Shown here piece after piece: positions 25,023-33,648 of a DNA stretch of 64,000 nt. Positions within the stretch are counted from its first letter, which is position 1. Every line of letters starts with the position of its first letter. Source of the stretch: Streptomyces sp. SID13031. GTDB lineage: Bacteria; Actinomycetota; Actinomycetes; Propionibacteriales; Kribbellaceae. Under the pieces are notes generated by a model. The model saw nothing but the letters and a program-made list of their open reading frames with translations. It searched no databases and was not told the origin of the DNA. The position numbers and the translations under genes are program-made. The stretch is from NCBI RefSeq assembly GCF_010548305.1, contig NZ_JAAGLV010000002.1:124001-188000 (forward strand), given 5' to 3'.

Positions 25023-27059
25023 GTGAGGTTATTCAGACCTGCTGTGCTGTCGACCGTGGTTGCGCTGGTCGGCGGGTTGGTTGTCGGTGCGGCCGCTGAG
25101 GGCGCTGACAGCAAGGTTGTTTCGTACCGTGGGTATGAGGTGACCGTGCCGGCGAGCTGGCCGGTTGTCGATCTGGAGAAGGATCCGACCGCCTGCGTCC
25201 GGCTCGACCGGGCTGCCGTCTACTTGGGCTCCAGTACCGCGCAGGCTGATTGCCCGGCGCATCTGGTCGGTCGCAGCGAAGGGCTGGTACTTGCGCCGCT
25301 GACCGCACCGGCGCGGTCGACCGACGGGCAGCTCGAGGTCGCGGTGGAGGGCGCCGGTGTGCTGGCGACTGCCTACTACGTGCCTGGCGCTGACCAGGTT
25401 GCTCGCAAGGTGCTCGGTACCGGCCGGGTGACCAGCAAGGCGAAGGCCGCGGCGGTTCCGGTTCCGCGGAAGGTGCAGGCGACGCCCTCGATCATTGCTA
25501 CCCGCGATATCGGCGGTCCTGCCTTCGACATCTGTGACGCGCCCAGCCAGGACACGATGGACAAGTGGGGAGCGCCGAACACGCCGTTCCATGCGATCGG
25601 TATCTACATCAGCGGTGGGCTCCGCGCTTGCGGGCAGGCCAACCTGAAGCCTGAATGGATCACCGAGCAGGATGCCCACGGCTGGCAGTTCCTCCTGGTC
25701 GACGTCGGTCTGCAGGCGCCCTGCAGCGGCTTGAAAGCCAAGATGTCCACGGTCGCCGTCACTGCACTTGCCCAGGGGCGTGCCGCCGCGGCCGCCGCGG
25801 TCGTGGCAGCGCAAGAGCTCGGCTTCGCTCAGCGCAGCCCGATCTACAGCGACATCGAGCACTACCCCTCGGACCCGGTTTGCAAGGCTTCGGTCCTGTC
25901 GTACCTGAGCGGCTGGACGCAAGAGCTCAACTCCCGCGGCTACCTCGGTGGCGCCTACGTCAGCGCGTCTTCGGGTGGCGCCGACTTGTCCAGCGCCTAC
26001 ACCAGTACGGCGTACACGCGGCCGGACAACCTGTGGTTCGCCCACTGGGGCAACAAGCCTGATCTGACCAGCCGCTTCATCCCGGCCACGTCCTGGGCCA
26101 ACCACCAGCGGGTGCACCAGACCGCCGGCAACGTCAGCGCGACGTACAACGGCGTGACCCTCAAGATCGACGAGAACGTGATGGATCTGTCGGCTCCGCC
26201 GGCCGCCGTCACCGGATTCGCCGCCACCGGTCGCAACGGGTCTGCCTTGCTGCGTTGGACACTGCCTCCCGCCACGACCGTTGGCGGGGTGATTGTCCGA
26301 CGTAACACCGGTACTGTGCCGCCGGCTCTGCCGACGTCTGGTACTGCGGTCTACGCGGGACCGAGCGCTACTACTGCCTCAGCGACTGGTCTGGTGGGCG
26401 GCACCAGCTACACCTTCCGTACGTGGGCGATCAACAACCTCGGCAAGTACAGCCCAGGCGCTGACAAGTTCATGGCGGGTACTACGAGCACGGCGGCCGC
26501 TAGCGCGTCCTCGATCATGTACACGGGTGCTGTGACGTTGAGCAGCCAGGTGAAGCGAGTCGATACGGGTGCGGGGCTGGCGGGCGTACCGGTAACCCTG
26601 TACTCCAAGGCGATCAACGCGTCGAAGTGGACGGCAGTTGCCACGGTGACGTCGTCGGCCGCCGGTGCGGTGAGCTCGGTGCAGAAGCCGGCAGTCTCCA
26701 CGTACTACATGTGGATCTACAACGGCACGACAGACGTGCTGGGCTCGGGCAGCGCCACCGTGACGGTCGCCGTGCGCCCGGCGATGTCGGGCTACCTCCC
26801 GGCCACGCTCAAGCTCGGCGCCACCGCCCTTCTCTACGGCTACCTGAACCCGCCGCACGCGGGCTCAACGGCCTACCTGCAACGCAAGTCCGGCACTAAG
26901 TGGGTCGCGGTGACAACCGGCAAGCTGACGGCCAACGGCAAGTTCGCCTTCAACATCAAGCCGACCGCCCGCGGCTCCTACATCTACCGCGTCGTCTGGT
27001 TCGCAGACGCAGACCACCAGGGCACCCAGACCCCCTCAAAGGCCCTCACCGTCAGCTGA
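25023..27059 (+). CDS. Secreted DUF1906 (glycoside hydrolase-like) protein with fibronectin type III domain
   Basis: A 678-aa exported protein starting at GTG 25023, 6 bp after GAGGAG; TTG 25020 is less likely. The signal peptide (LSTVVALVGGLVVGAAAEG) is followed by a poorly conserved region. A DUF1906 TIM-barrel domain (about residues 170-390, FHAIGIYISGGLRAC and SPIYSDIEHYP) resembles the Rv2525c-like glycosidase-related family. An FN3 domain (about 395-485) and two Ig-like/beta-sandwich repeats at the C-terminus follow. The exact activity, peptidoglycan or glycan related, is unknown. Confidence 0.88.
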   Translation: MRLFRPAVLSTVVALVGGLVVGAAAEGADSKVVSYRGYEVTVPASWPVVDLEKDPTACVRLDRAAVYLGSSTAQADCPAHLVGRSEGLVLAPLTAPARSTDGQLEVAVEGAGVLATAYYVPGADQVARKVLGTGRVTSKAKAAAVPVPRKVQATPSIIATRDIGGPAFDICDAPSQDTMDKWGAPNTPFHAIGIYISGGLRACGQANLKPEWITEQDAHGWQFLLVDVGLQAPCSGLKAKMSTVAVTALAQGRAAAAAAVVAAQELGFAQRSPIYSDIEHYPSDPVCKASVLSYLSGWTQELNSRGYLGGAYVSASSGGADLSSAYTSTAYTRPDNLWFAHWGNKPDLTSRFIPATSWANHQRVHQTAGNVSATYNGVTLKIDENVMDLSAPPAAVTGFAATGRNGSALLRWTLPPATTVGGVIVRRNTGTVPPALPTSGTAVYAGPSATTASATGLVGGTSYTFRTWAINNLGKYSPGADKFMAGTTSTAAASASSIMYTGAVTLSSQVKRVDTGAGLAGVPVTLYSKAINASKWTAVATVTSSAAGAVSSVQKPAVSTYYMWIYNGTTDVLGSGSATVTVAVRPAMSGYLPATLKLGATALLYGYLNPPHAGSTAYLQRKSGTKWVAVTTGKLTANGKFAFNIKPTARGSYIYRVVWFADADHQGTQTPSKALTVS

Positions 27060-27070
27060 TCGCCCCTCGC

Positions 27071-27172
27071 CGTCCCGACCGACAGGACATACTCCGCCAA
27101 ACTGCGTCTACTGCCACCCTCGTGAGCGTGGCGGGCAGCCTGACTGGCGACTATGTCCTGTCGGTCGGGACG
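27071..27172. repeat. 21-bp perfect inverted repeats around 60 bp
   Basis: The 21-bp arm starting CGTCCCGACCGACAGGAC (27071-27091) is repeated in perfect inversion at 27152-27172. The 60-bp interior contains a smaller hairpin (CTGCC near 27111 with GGCAG near 27135). It starts 12 bp after the DUF1906 stop. It may be a large terminator/processing hairpin or a miniature mobile element. No target duplication was seen. Confidence 0.7.
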
Positions 27173-27193
27173 ACAATCGAGGCGTTCCAGCGC

Positions 27194-27230
27194 ACCGGCC
27201 GGCTCACCCTGCCTGGGTGACCCGGCCGGT
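27194..27230. terminator. Hairpin terminator downstream of the DUF1906 gene
   Basis: A 16-bp stem with one mismatch, ACCGGCCGGCTCACCC (27194-27209) and GGGTGACCCGGCCGGT (27215-27230), with a 5-nt loop. There is no U-tract. Confidence 0.7.
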
Positions 27231-27251
27231 CCTTGCCAGCAAGGGCAGCGG

Positions 27252-27410
27252 TCAGCGAAGGCCGACCGCGCGGTTGATGGTCTGACTGATGCTGTTGCCG
27301 TTTCGCGCGACCGGCCAGGTCGGTGGCGATCCCGAAGTCGAGCTGGATCAACGGCAGCGTCTCCAGCGCCCGGTAGTCGGCGTTGTCGGACGTGAACCCC
27401 CAGCGGATCC
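27252..27410 (-). pseudogene. Possible decayed gene fragment in the 27.06-27.48 kb gap
   Basis: In the minus strand one frame reads GFTSDNADYRALETLPLIQL and on to LDFGIATDLAG, and a +1 shifted frame continues FARNGNSISQTINRAVGLR to a stop at 27252. The two segments look protein-like and join end to end, as expected for a frameshifted 3' remnant. I do not recognise the family. The rest of the gap (27411-27481) holds nothing I can identify. Confidence 0.25.
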
Positions 27411-27481
27411 CTGATTAAAGACAGGTCAGGACATGGAGTACTACTGACTTTCCTGGCGCAAAGAAGACACGGCCAAGACGG

Positions 27482-28447
27482 TCAGAGCCAGCCGCGTTCG
27501 CGGGCCTGCCAGCCGAGCTGGAGCCGGGACCGCGAGTTGGTCTGCTCCATCAACAACTGGACCCGGCGCGCGACGGTCCGCCGGCTGATCCCGAGTCTGG
27601 CGCCGGCCGCGTCATCGGTGAGTCCGGCGACGAGGAGTGACAGCAGGTAGCGGTCTTCGGCGGACATAGCCGCCTCGGCGGTCAGGTCGTCCGAGCCGGT
27701 CACCGACAACGGGCTGGCCCGCATCCAGACGGTCTCGAAGAGCGCGACCAGCGCGTCCAGCAGGCTGCTCGGATGGACCAGCATGGCCGCGTCATGGGCG
27801 GAGGTGGTCCAGTCCAGTGGCAACAGCGCCAGCTCTCGATCGGCGATCGCGAGCTTGGTCGGGAGTGCATCGGCGATCCGGGCCTGCTCGCCCGCCTGCA
27901 CGTGGGTGACCGTGCTCGCGGAGAGCAATGGATCTTCCAGCGCAGTGCTGTCGTAGACGACTCGATAGGCCACGCCGGCGGCCTGGCGATTCAGCTGGGT
28001 CCGGTTCACCTCGGCGGAGGCCACATACGGCGGGGCGACGAGTCCGCGGAACTGCTTCTGCGCGGTGAGTTGCACCCGATCGTAAGCCCAGCCCACTGCG
28101 TCCTGGCCGGAGACGATCTCGATCAGCTCTTCGGTGCGCCTGCTGGCCGGCTTCCGGTACGCCGCGGCCGCCAGCCGCTGGGCTGCCTCGCGGGTCCGGA
28201 TCAGCTCCTGCTCCTGCTGCCGGATGAACTGCTCGACCGCGAGGTCAGGCGGCACCGCGACGACCAGCTCCTGCGGTGGCGGAGTGCGATGGACGAACCC
28301 CTCGCGTTGCAGCGCCGCGACAGCTCGGCGTACCTGGGAAATGGTCAGCCCGACGCGTTCGGCGAGCTCGGCGACGGAGGCGCTGCCCTGCCGGACCAGC
28401 GCGAGGTACGTCGCTTCCTTGGTCTCGGGGAGGCCGGCCCCCTTCAT
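27482..28447 (-). CDS. HTH transcriptional regulator (N-terminal TrmB-like wHTH, C-terminal LuxR-type HTH)
   Basis: A 321-aa regulator starting MKGAGLPETKEATYLALVRQG. Residues 10-65 form a TrmB/MarR-like winged helix (SVAELAERVGLTISQVRRAV). The middle contains a coiled helix and a PLD-like TrmB middle region. The last 60 residues are a LuxR/GerE-type HTH (LVAGLTDDAAGARLGISRR). The ATG overlaps the stop of the enolase-superfamily gene (ATGA), so it is the last gene of that operon. Open frame upstream of 28447 is antisense shadow and is rejected. Confidence 0.85.
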   Translation of the reverse strand: MKGAGLPETKEATYLALVRQGSASVAELAERVGLTISQVRRAVAALQREGFVHRTPPPQELVVAVPPDLAVEQFIRQQEQELIRTREAAQRLAAAAYRKPASRRTEELIEIVSGQDAVGWAYDRVQLTAQKQFRGLVAPPYVASAEVNRTQLNRQAAGVAYRVVYDSTALEDPLLSASTVTHVQAGEQARIADALPTKLAIADRELALLPLDWTTSAHDAAMLVHPSSLLDALVALFETVWMRASPLSVTGSDDLTAEAAMSAEDRYLLSLLVAGLTDDAAGARLGISRRTVARRVQLLMEQTNSRSRLQLGWQARERGWL

Positions 28448-29478
28448 GACATTCCTGGCGCCGTCGATGCGTGGATCAGGCCGTCCGCGTCGACGGACGG
28501 GTCGGTGATGATCGGGTTGCCCCAGACGAGCGCCTCGTAGTACGTGGTGTTCGGGATGGTCATACAGAGGTGCTGGTTGGGGACGCCCATGCCGTGGACC
28601 TCGGCGCGGAGGCCGAAACTCTCGGCCAGGTGGGCGATCCGCAGTGCGCCGGTGATGCCGCCCTTCAGACCAGAGGACGTGCGCACGTACGTCGCAGTAC
28701 CGGCCTGGATGAAGTCGGCGGTGTTGAAGTGGGCGCCGTCGCTCGTCTCGCCGACGAGCAGTGGGATGCCGACGCGTTCGGCCAGCCAGCGGTGGCTGGT
28801 GATGTTGAACTCGCGCATGGGCTCTTCGTACCACCGGAAGTCGAGTTCCGTCAGTACTTTGCCGAGCCGGATCGCGTCCGGCAGGTCGAAACCGGCCGAT
28901 CCGTCGTACATCAGCTCGACGTCGTCCCCGACGTGCTCCCGCAACCGCTGCGCCAACCGGGCATCCCGTACTACGTCGCCCCAGGCGTGCAGCTTGATCG
29001 CGCGGAACCCTCGCTCGAGGCACTGGTCGGCGACGTCGAGGTACTCCTCGATCGAGCCGTAGGTCACCGTCGAAGCGTAGGCGGGCAACGATGTCCGGTA
29101 GGTGCCCGCCAGCGCGTGCACCGGCTGACCGGCGAGCTGCCCGGCGATGTCCCACAACGCGATGTCGACGAGGCCCAGGAAGTACAGGGGGAACTCCTCG
29201 ATCCGGTCGAGCTCCCACATCCGATGCCACAACCACTCGCGGTGCATGGCGTCCTGACCGATCAGGTCGTCGCGCACTCGCCGGTTCACCAGATCAGCGG
29301 CGATCACCCCACGCGGGGTCGAGGCCCGGCCGACCACGCCGTCACGCGTCGTGATTGTCAGTACGCCGCCCTGTAGTGCGGGCTCCGAGCCCGGCAGCCC
29401 GTCACGCCACCGGAAGGGATGCATGGCCGGGATGTCGACGAGCTCTACCTCGACCCGATCAATGAGAGTGCCGGTCAC
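28444..29478 (-). CDS. Enolase-superfamily enzyme (mandelate racemase/sugar acid dehydratase-like)
   Basis: A 344-aa enzyme with the N-terminal capping domain and TIM barrel of the mandelate racemase subgroup. Expected residues are K162 and H164 (IKLHAWGD), metal ligands D192 (MYDGSAGFD), E218 (YEEP) and E244 (VGETSD), and H295 in EVHGMG. The Asp that usually partners the histidine base is not obvious: the strand reads TYVRTSSGLKGG. The substrate is probably an acid sugar or related hydroxy acid (inferred). It is translationally coupled to the GntR gene upstream (GTGA) and the HTH gene downstream (ATGA). Confidence 0.9.
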   Translation of the reverse strand: MTGTLIDRVEVELVDIPAMHPFRWRDGLPGSEPALQGGVLTITTRDGVVGRASTPRGVIAADLVNRRVRDDLIGQDAMHREWLWHRMWELDRIEEFPLYFLGLVDIALWDIAGQLAGQPVHALAGTYRTSLPAYASTVTYGSIEEYLDVADQCLERGFRAIKLHAWGDVVRDARLAQRLREHVGDDVELMYDGSAGFDLPDAIRLGKVLTELDFRWYEEPMREFNITSHRWLAERVGIPLLVGETSDGAHFNTADFIQAGTATYVRTSSGLKGGITGALRIAHLAESFGLRAEVHGMGVPNQHLCMTIPNTTYYEALVWGNPIITDPSVDADGLIHASTAPGMS

Positions 29479-30197
29479 TGAGGCCCTTTCAGCCGGTCGC
29501 GAATGCGTTTCTCGAACTGTGCCTGCGTGGTGTCGATGTGCTGGATCATCGCGGTCGACGCCTTGTCCGCGTCGCCGGCCGCGATCGCGTCCGCGATGTG
29601 CACGTGTTGCTGCGCCGCGACCTCCAGCGAGCCCGGCAGTCCGCCGGCGAACAGTAGCCGGTCGGACTGCTCCTTGAAGTCCCGCAGCTTGGAGACCGCG
29701 GCCTGCAGGAACACATTGCCCGAGGCCTCGGCGACGGCGTCGTGGAAGGTCCGGTCATGCTGCCGGAACAGCTCGTGGTCCTGGTGCGCGGCGACCGACG
29801 CCTCGGCCGCTGCACGGATCGCGTGGACCTGGGCCGGCCGGGCCGACGTCGCCGCCAGCCGGGCCGACTCGCCCTCGATCAGCCGTCGATGGTCGAACAG
29901 CATCGCGACGTGCTGCAGATCGGTCGGCTGGAAGTAGCCGACCTGGTCGTCGGCCTGCTGGTTGGTGGGGACGGACACGAAGATGCCCGCTCCTCGCCGG
30001 GTTGCGACCCGGCCGACCGCCGCGAGAACCTTGATCGCCTCGCGCGTCACCGAGCGGCCGCTGCCGAGGATCTCGGCCAGCGCCTTCTCGGTCGGCAACC
30101 GGTCGCCGGGCCGCAGGCCCTGCTCCGCGATGTACGTGACGAGCTGCTCGGCGACGAGTTCGTAGCCGGGACGATAGGGATCAAGGTTCTCGGGCAT
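29475..30197 (-). CDS. FadR-subfamily GntR transcriptional regulator
   Basis: A 240-aa regulator with an N-terminal GntR winged helix (LVTYIAEQGLRPGDRLPTEK, SGRSVTREAIKVL, GRVATRRGAGIFV) and a C-terminal FCD helical ligand domain (DHRRLIEGESARLAA, FRQHDRTFHDAVAEASGN). Its FCD metal ligands (Asp/His) appear intact. FadR-type regulators in this setting usually sense the sugar acid degraded by the operon. It starts directly after the beta-helix gene stop, with no gap. Confidence 0.93.
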   Translation of the reverse strand: MPENLDPYRPGYELVAEQLVTYIAEQGLRPGDRLPTEKALAEILGSGRSVTREAIKVLAAVGRVATRRGAGIFVSVPTNQQADDQVGYFQPTDLQHVAMLFDHRRLIEGESARLAATSARPAQVHAIRAAAEASVAAHQDHELFRQHDRTFHDAVAEASGNVFLQAAVSKLRDFKEQSDRLLFAGGLPGSLEVAAQQHVHIADAIAAGDADKASTAMIQHIDTTQAQFEKRIRDRLKGPQ

Positions 30198-31580
30198 TCA
30201 GAAACCGCCGTAGATCTGGAGTTCGTAGATACTGCCACCGTTGAAGTTGGAGCCGGTGACGGTCAGCCTGACATACCGCGCCGACACCGCGGCGGTCCGG
30301 ATCGACGGATTACGCCGGACACTCGTGGCGACCGCGGTGTGGTCCTCGAAGACGGACCAGGTCGTCGCGTCGAGTGAGTACTCCAGCTTGTACTTGTACC
30401 CGCTCGGCAGCTCGAAGTTGGTGATGATGCTCTTCACCGCCGTCGGCGTACCCAGGTCGACCTGCAGCCAGGACGGGTCGGGCAGGCCCAGTCCTTGCGC
30501 CCAGCGAGTTTTGAGATCGCCGTCGACGGCCAGCGCCGGGAGGTTCGGTTCGGAGTACGACGAGACCGTGACCGGCTTGCCGACCGCGATGCCGGCCTCG
30601 GCCGGAGTCGTGACCGTCGTTGCCGGGCTGACCGGTGACGCGTTGAGGTTCACGTCGCGGGCGACGACCGTGTAGCTGTGCGTGGAGCCGGCGGCCAGGC
30701 CGTCGACGCGCAGCTGGTTCAGCGGGGTCGTGGCGATCCGCTGGCCGTCCTGGTAGACGACGTAGCTGGTCACGCCGACATTGTCCGTGCCGGTCGGCCA
30801 GCTGAGGTCGATCGTCGTCGGCAGCAGGACATCGGCCGTCGGCTTCGGTAGTACTGCGGGTGGCTGGTGGTCGTCGGTGATGGTGGCCGGCTTCCCGTAC
30901 GCCTCGATCTCGTAGATGCTGCCGCCGTTGAAGTTGGAGCCGACGATGGTCAGCCGGAGATACCTGCCGCGCACCTGGGCAGCCGCGTAGTTGTCCGACT
31001 GGGTCGTCGCCGTCGAGGTGTGGTCCTCGAACATCGTCCAGTCGTCACCGTCGGGGGAGACCTCGAGCTTGTAGCGGTAGCCGTTGGACAGCTCGAACGT
31101 GGTGATCACGCCAGTCAGGTCGTACTGCGCGCCGAGGTCGACCTGGAGCCAGGACGGATCGGGGAGCCCGAGGCCCTGCGCCCAACGGGTCGACAGCTTG
31201 CCGTCGACGGCGCTGGCCGGGACGTTGGGTTCGGAGTACGAGGAGACCGTCACGTTCTTGCCGAGGGCAAGGTCCGTGCCGACCGGCATGGTTGCCGTGA
31301 CGGCCTGGCTCTTGCCGGACTCGTTGCCGACAGCATCACGAGCGGTGACGGCGAAGGTGTAGCTGCGACCCGAGACGAGACCGGTAATCCTTGCCGACGG
31401 CTCCTTCGAGGCGCTGACGAGTTGACCGTTGGCATAGACGGAGTAGCCGGTGACGCCGACCGCGTCCGTCGAGGCCGGCCAGGTCAGATCGGCGATCGTC
31501 GGGAAACCGGGCTTCACGACCGGCGTGCCGGGCTTGGTCGGCGCGACCCGGTCGGCGGGTGCCGGCTGCGGGTCGAGGTA
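30198..31580 (-). repeat. Tandem duplication of an FN3-F5/8C module
   Basis: Two copies of about 620 bp within the beta-helix gene encode near-identical blocks: VSSYSEPNxPAxAVDG, RWAQGLGLPDPSWLQVDLG and GSNFNGGSIYE recur in both. The discoidin parts are more alike than the FN3 parts, suggesting a fairly recent intragenic duplication. Confidence 0.85.
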
Positions 31581-33446
31581 CCGGTACGCCGGTTCGAGGC
31601 CGGCGTTGTTGACGATCGACGCAGGGATCTGCTCACAGCCGGGGATGACCGTGTTGTTGGCGATCGTCGAGTCGGTGCTGTTCGCCTGGGTCGCGGACCT
31701 GGGCTGGCTGGTGAAGTTGCGCTGGGCATCGATGTTCATGCCGTGGTTGAGGAACAGCCAGAGCGCGTCGACGTTGCAGAACGCGTTGCCGGTGGTGGTG
31801 AAGTACCGGCTGCCCTCGTCGTGGTAGATCGCGCCGTACGCCGGGCCGGGGGTGTTCTTGATGTAGTTGCCCGAGACAACGCTGCCCGGTTGCATGCTCA
31901 GCGTGTAGATCGCGCCGCCGTCGGCCTGGTGCTTCATGATGTCGCTGATCGAGTTGTCGCGGATGATGTTGTTCTTCGCCGTGGTCGGGGTGTCGTAGAT
32001 CGGGATGCCGAAGTTGCCCGGGTAGTTGGTGTCGCCGCCGACGTCGGTGTTGCCCCAGCCCCAGCCGACCGAGATCCCGGAGTACGGCAGGTCGTAGATC
32101 TTGTTGTGCTCGATCACGGTGTGTTCGGTGTAGCCGGCCATGATCGCCAGCGAACCGCTGTAGTCGGCGGCCGCCTTGGTGATCACGTTGTTGCTGACCA
32201 GGGTGTCCTTGGTGATCGCGCGGGCGTCGGCCGGGTGGTGGTCGATGATGTCGGTGCCACCGACCTGGATACCGGTCGCGGCGACGTCGCGGACGATGTT
32301 GCCGCGGATCGTCGTCCCTTGCGAGCCGGTGTTGAGGTTCAGGCCGACCGCGCCCAGGTGGGTGAAGGTGTTGCCGGTGAAGGAGATGTTCCGGCTGTAG
32401 CCGACGTTCACCGCGCCCGGGGTCTTCTCCCAGTACAGCCGGGAGTGGTCGAAGTCGCGCCAGCCGGAACCGTTGATCCGGAAGCCGGCCTGACCCTCGA
32501 CCATGCCGTCGTCACTGCTCGGGGCGAGCCAGGTGGAGTAGGAGAAGGTGATCCCGTCGAACTGGATGTTCTGCACGGGGTCGGTGATGGACCCGGTGAC
32601 GTCTACCAGGCTCTGCACCTGAGGAACCACGACCGTAGCGGTGGTGGGGCTCTGGCCGGGTTTGGGCAGGTAGTAGACGTCACCGGTGCTTTTGTCGAGG
32701 TACCACTCGCCGGGCGAGTCCAGTAGCTCGTAGGCGTTCTCGATCCAGGTCGGGTTCTGGATCTCCTGGCCCTCGTGGAGGTTCGCGTTGTAGTAGCAGG
32801 GCTGCTGCATCGTCACCGTCGTACCGACGGCCGACTGGACCGGGCAGCGGTAGTGCATCCAGCCCCAGCGGCTGTCGACCTCGATATCGCCCTGGTTCTT
32901 GAAGTTGGCCAGGCTGCTGGTGGTGTCGGTGTAGCCGGTCGTCGTCTTCGACCAGCCGGGCGGGTTCTCCGGCCCGCGAGCGCGTTGCTGCCGCTCGCCG
33001 TTCACGTAGAACTGCCGGAAGTCGATCGAGCCGACGTGCGCCTTGTAGATGTTCTTCGCGGGGTCGGACAACGTCCAGCCGGTCACCAGCCGGCCGCCGT
33101 CGATCGTCACAGAAGTCCCGGGCAGGGCCTGGTAGATCACTTTGTGCCCGTTGCGCCCGGAGTCCTGGCTGGTCAGCTGGAACGTGTCGGTACGCCGGTA
33201 GTCGCCGGGCAGCAGGACGACCCGGATGTCACCGCGTTGGTGCTTGGTCAGCTTGCGGACCTGATCGCGCGCCTGCTCGAGCGAGGAGAGCGGCCGGGCA
33301 AGAGTCCCGGTCCCACCCTTGGCGTGAGCAGCAGGGGCGACGTACAGGGTGGTCGGGCCGGTCGCCTCGGCGGGCGCGGCAAGGAGTGCGGATGGGACGA
33401 GCAGACCGGCGAGGACAGCAAGCAGCCGGCGCGGAACGTTTGGCAT
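30198..33446 (-). CDS. Secreted right-handed parallel beta-helix enzyme with two FN3-F5/8C (CBM32-like) modules
   Basis: A 1082-aa exported protein. The signal peptide (LLAVLAGLLVPSALLAAPAEA) precedes a long right-handed beta-helix region (about residues 40-640, with recurrent GNxI/NNVI turns such as SGNYIKNTPG). Two tandem units of FN3 plus discoidin-like F5/8 type C domain follow (about 655-860 and 865-1082), each ending in YELQIYG-type strands. The beta-helix part resembles polysaccharide lyase or glycosidase families acting on uronate-, galactose- or arabinan-containing polymers; the activity is not determinable here. It is the first gene of an operon with a GntR regulator and an enolase-family sugar-acid enzyme. 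Confidence 0.85.
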   Translation of the reverse strand: MPNVPRRLLAVLAGLLVPSALLAAPAEATGPTTLYVAPAAHAKGGTGTLARPLSSLEQARDQVRKLTKHQRGDIRVVLLPGDYRRTDTFQLTSQDSGRNGHKVIYQALPGTSVTIDGGRLVTGWTLSDPAKNIYKAHVGSIDFRQFYVNGERQQRARGPENPPGWSKTTTGYTDTTSSLANFKNQGDIEVDSRWGWMHYRCPVQSAVGTTVTMQQPCYYNANLHEGQEIQNPTWIENAYELLDSPGEWYLDKSTGDVYYLPKPGQSPTTATVVVPQVQSLVDVTGSITDPVQNIQFDGITFSYSTWLAPSSDDGMVEGQAGFRINGSGWRDFDHSRLYWEKTPGAVNVGYSRNISFTGNTFTHLGAVGLNLNTGSQGTTIRGNIVRDVAATGIQVGGTDIIDHHPADARAITKDTLVSNNVITKAAADYSGSLAIMAGYTEHTVIEHNKIYDLPYSGISVGWGWGNTDVGGDTNYPGNFGIPIYDTPTTAKNNIIRDNSISDIMKHQADGGAIYTLSMQPGSVVSGNYIKNTPGPAYGAIYHDEGSRYFTTTGNAFCNVDALWLFLNHGMNIDAQRNFTSQPRSATQANSTDSTIANNTVIPGCEQIPASIVNNAGLEPAYRYLDPQPAPADRVAPTKPGTPVVKPGFPTIADLTWPASTDAVGVTGYSVYANGQLVSASKEPSARITGLVSGRSYTFAVTARDAVGNESGKSQAVTATMPVGTDLALGKNVTVSSYSEPNVPASAVDGKLSTRWAQGLGLPDPSWLQVDLGAQYDLTGVITTFELSNGYRYKLEVSPDGDDWTMFEDHTSTATTQSDNYAAAQVRGRYLRLTIVGSNFNGGSIYEIEAYGKPATITDDHQPPAVLPKPTADVLLPTTIDLSWPTGTDNVGVTSYVVYQDGQRIATTPLNQLRVDGLAAGSTHSYTVVARDVNLNASPVSPATTVTTPAEAGIAVGKPVTVSSYSEPNLPALAVDGDLKTRWAQGLGLPDPSWLQVDLGTPTAVKSIITNFELPSGYKYKLEYSLDATTWSVFEDHTAVATSVRRNPSIRTAAVSARYVRLTVTGSNFNGGSIYELQIYGGF

Positions 33447-33523
33447 TGGCGGGCCAATCGATCGACGGTGGACGGGACGTCGCGCGCGATGAATCAGATC
33501 TATCGCGGCAAAGAATCGCATAT

Positions 33524-33557
33524 TTCCACCAAAAGTGGAAGATGAACCTGGTTCATC
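33524..33557. promoter_or_regulatory. Two abutted palindromes upstream of the beta-helix operon and sigma gene
   Basis: TTCCAC-CAAAA-GTGGAA (33524-33540) is followed without a gap by GATGAACC-T-GGTTCATC (33541-33557). Both are perfect. They lie 78-111 bp upstream of the beta-helix gene and about 92 bp upstream of the sigma gene. The second has the odd-centred symmetry of many GntR/LacI operators, so GntR (29475-30197) is a plausible ligand. Confidence 0.6.
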
Positions 33558-33648
33558 CATTCTGAGAGACTGATCGCCTCCCGACGACAACGGATCTCCG
33601 CGCGGTCCCGTATTCATCGGTGACGGACTGAGCGAGGGGATCTGGGGA

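Noticed and set aside
27482..29236. 584-residue ORF joining the HTH gene to an upstream antisense stretch
   Set aside because: The upper part is another frame of the enolase-superfamily gene; the true start is ATG 28447 overlapping its stop.
30867..32726. 619-residue plus-strand ORF over the beta-helix gene
   Set aside because: Antisense shadow with Val/Asp/Arg bias; no domain.
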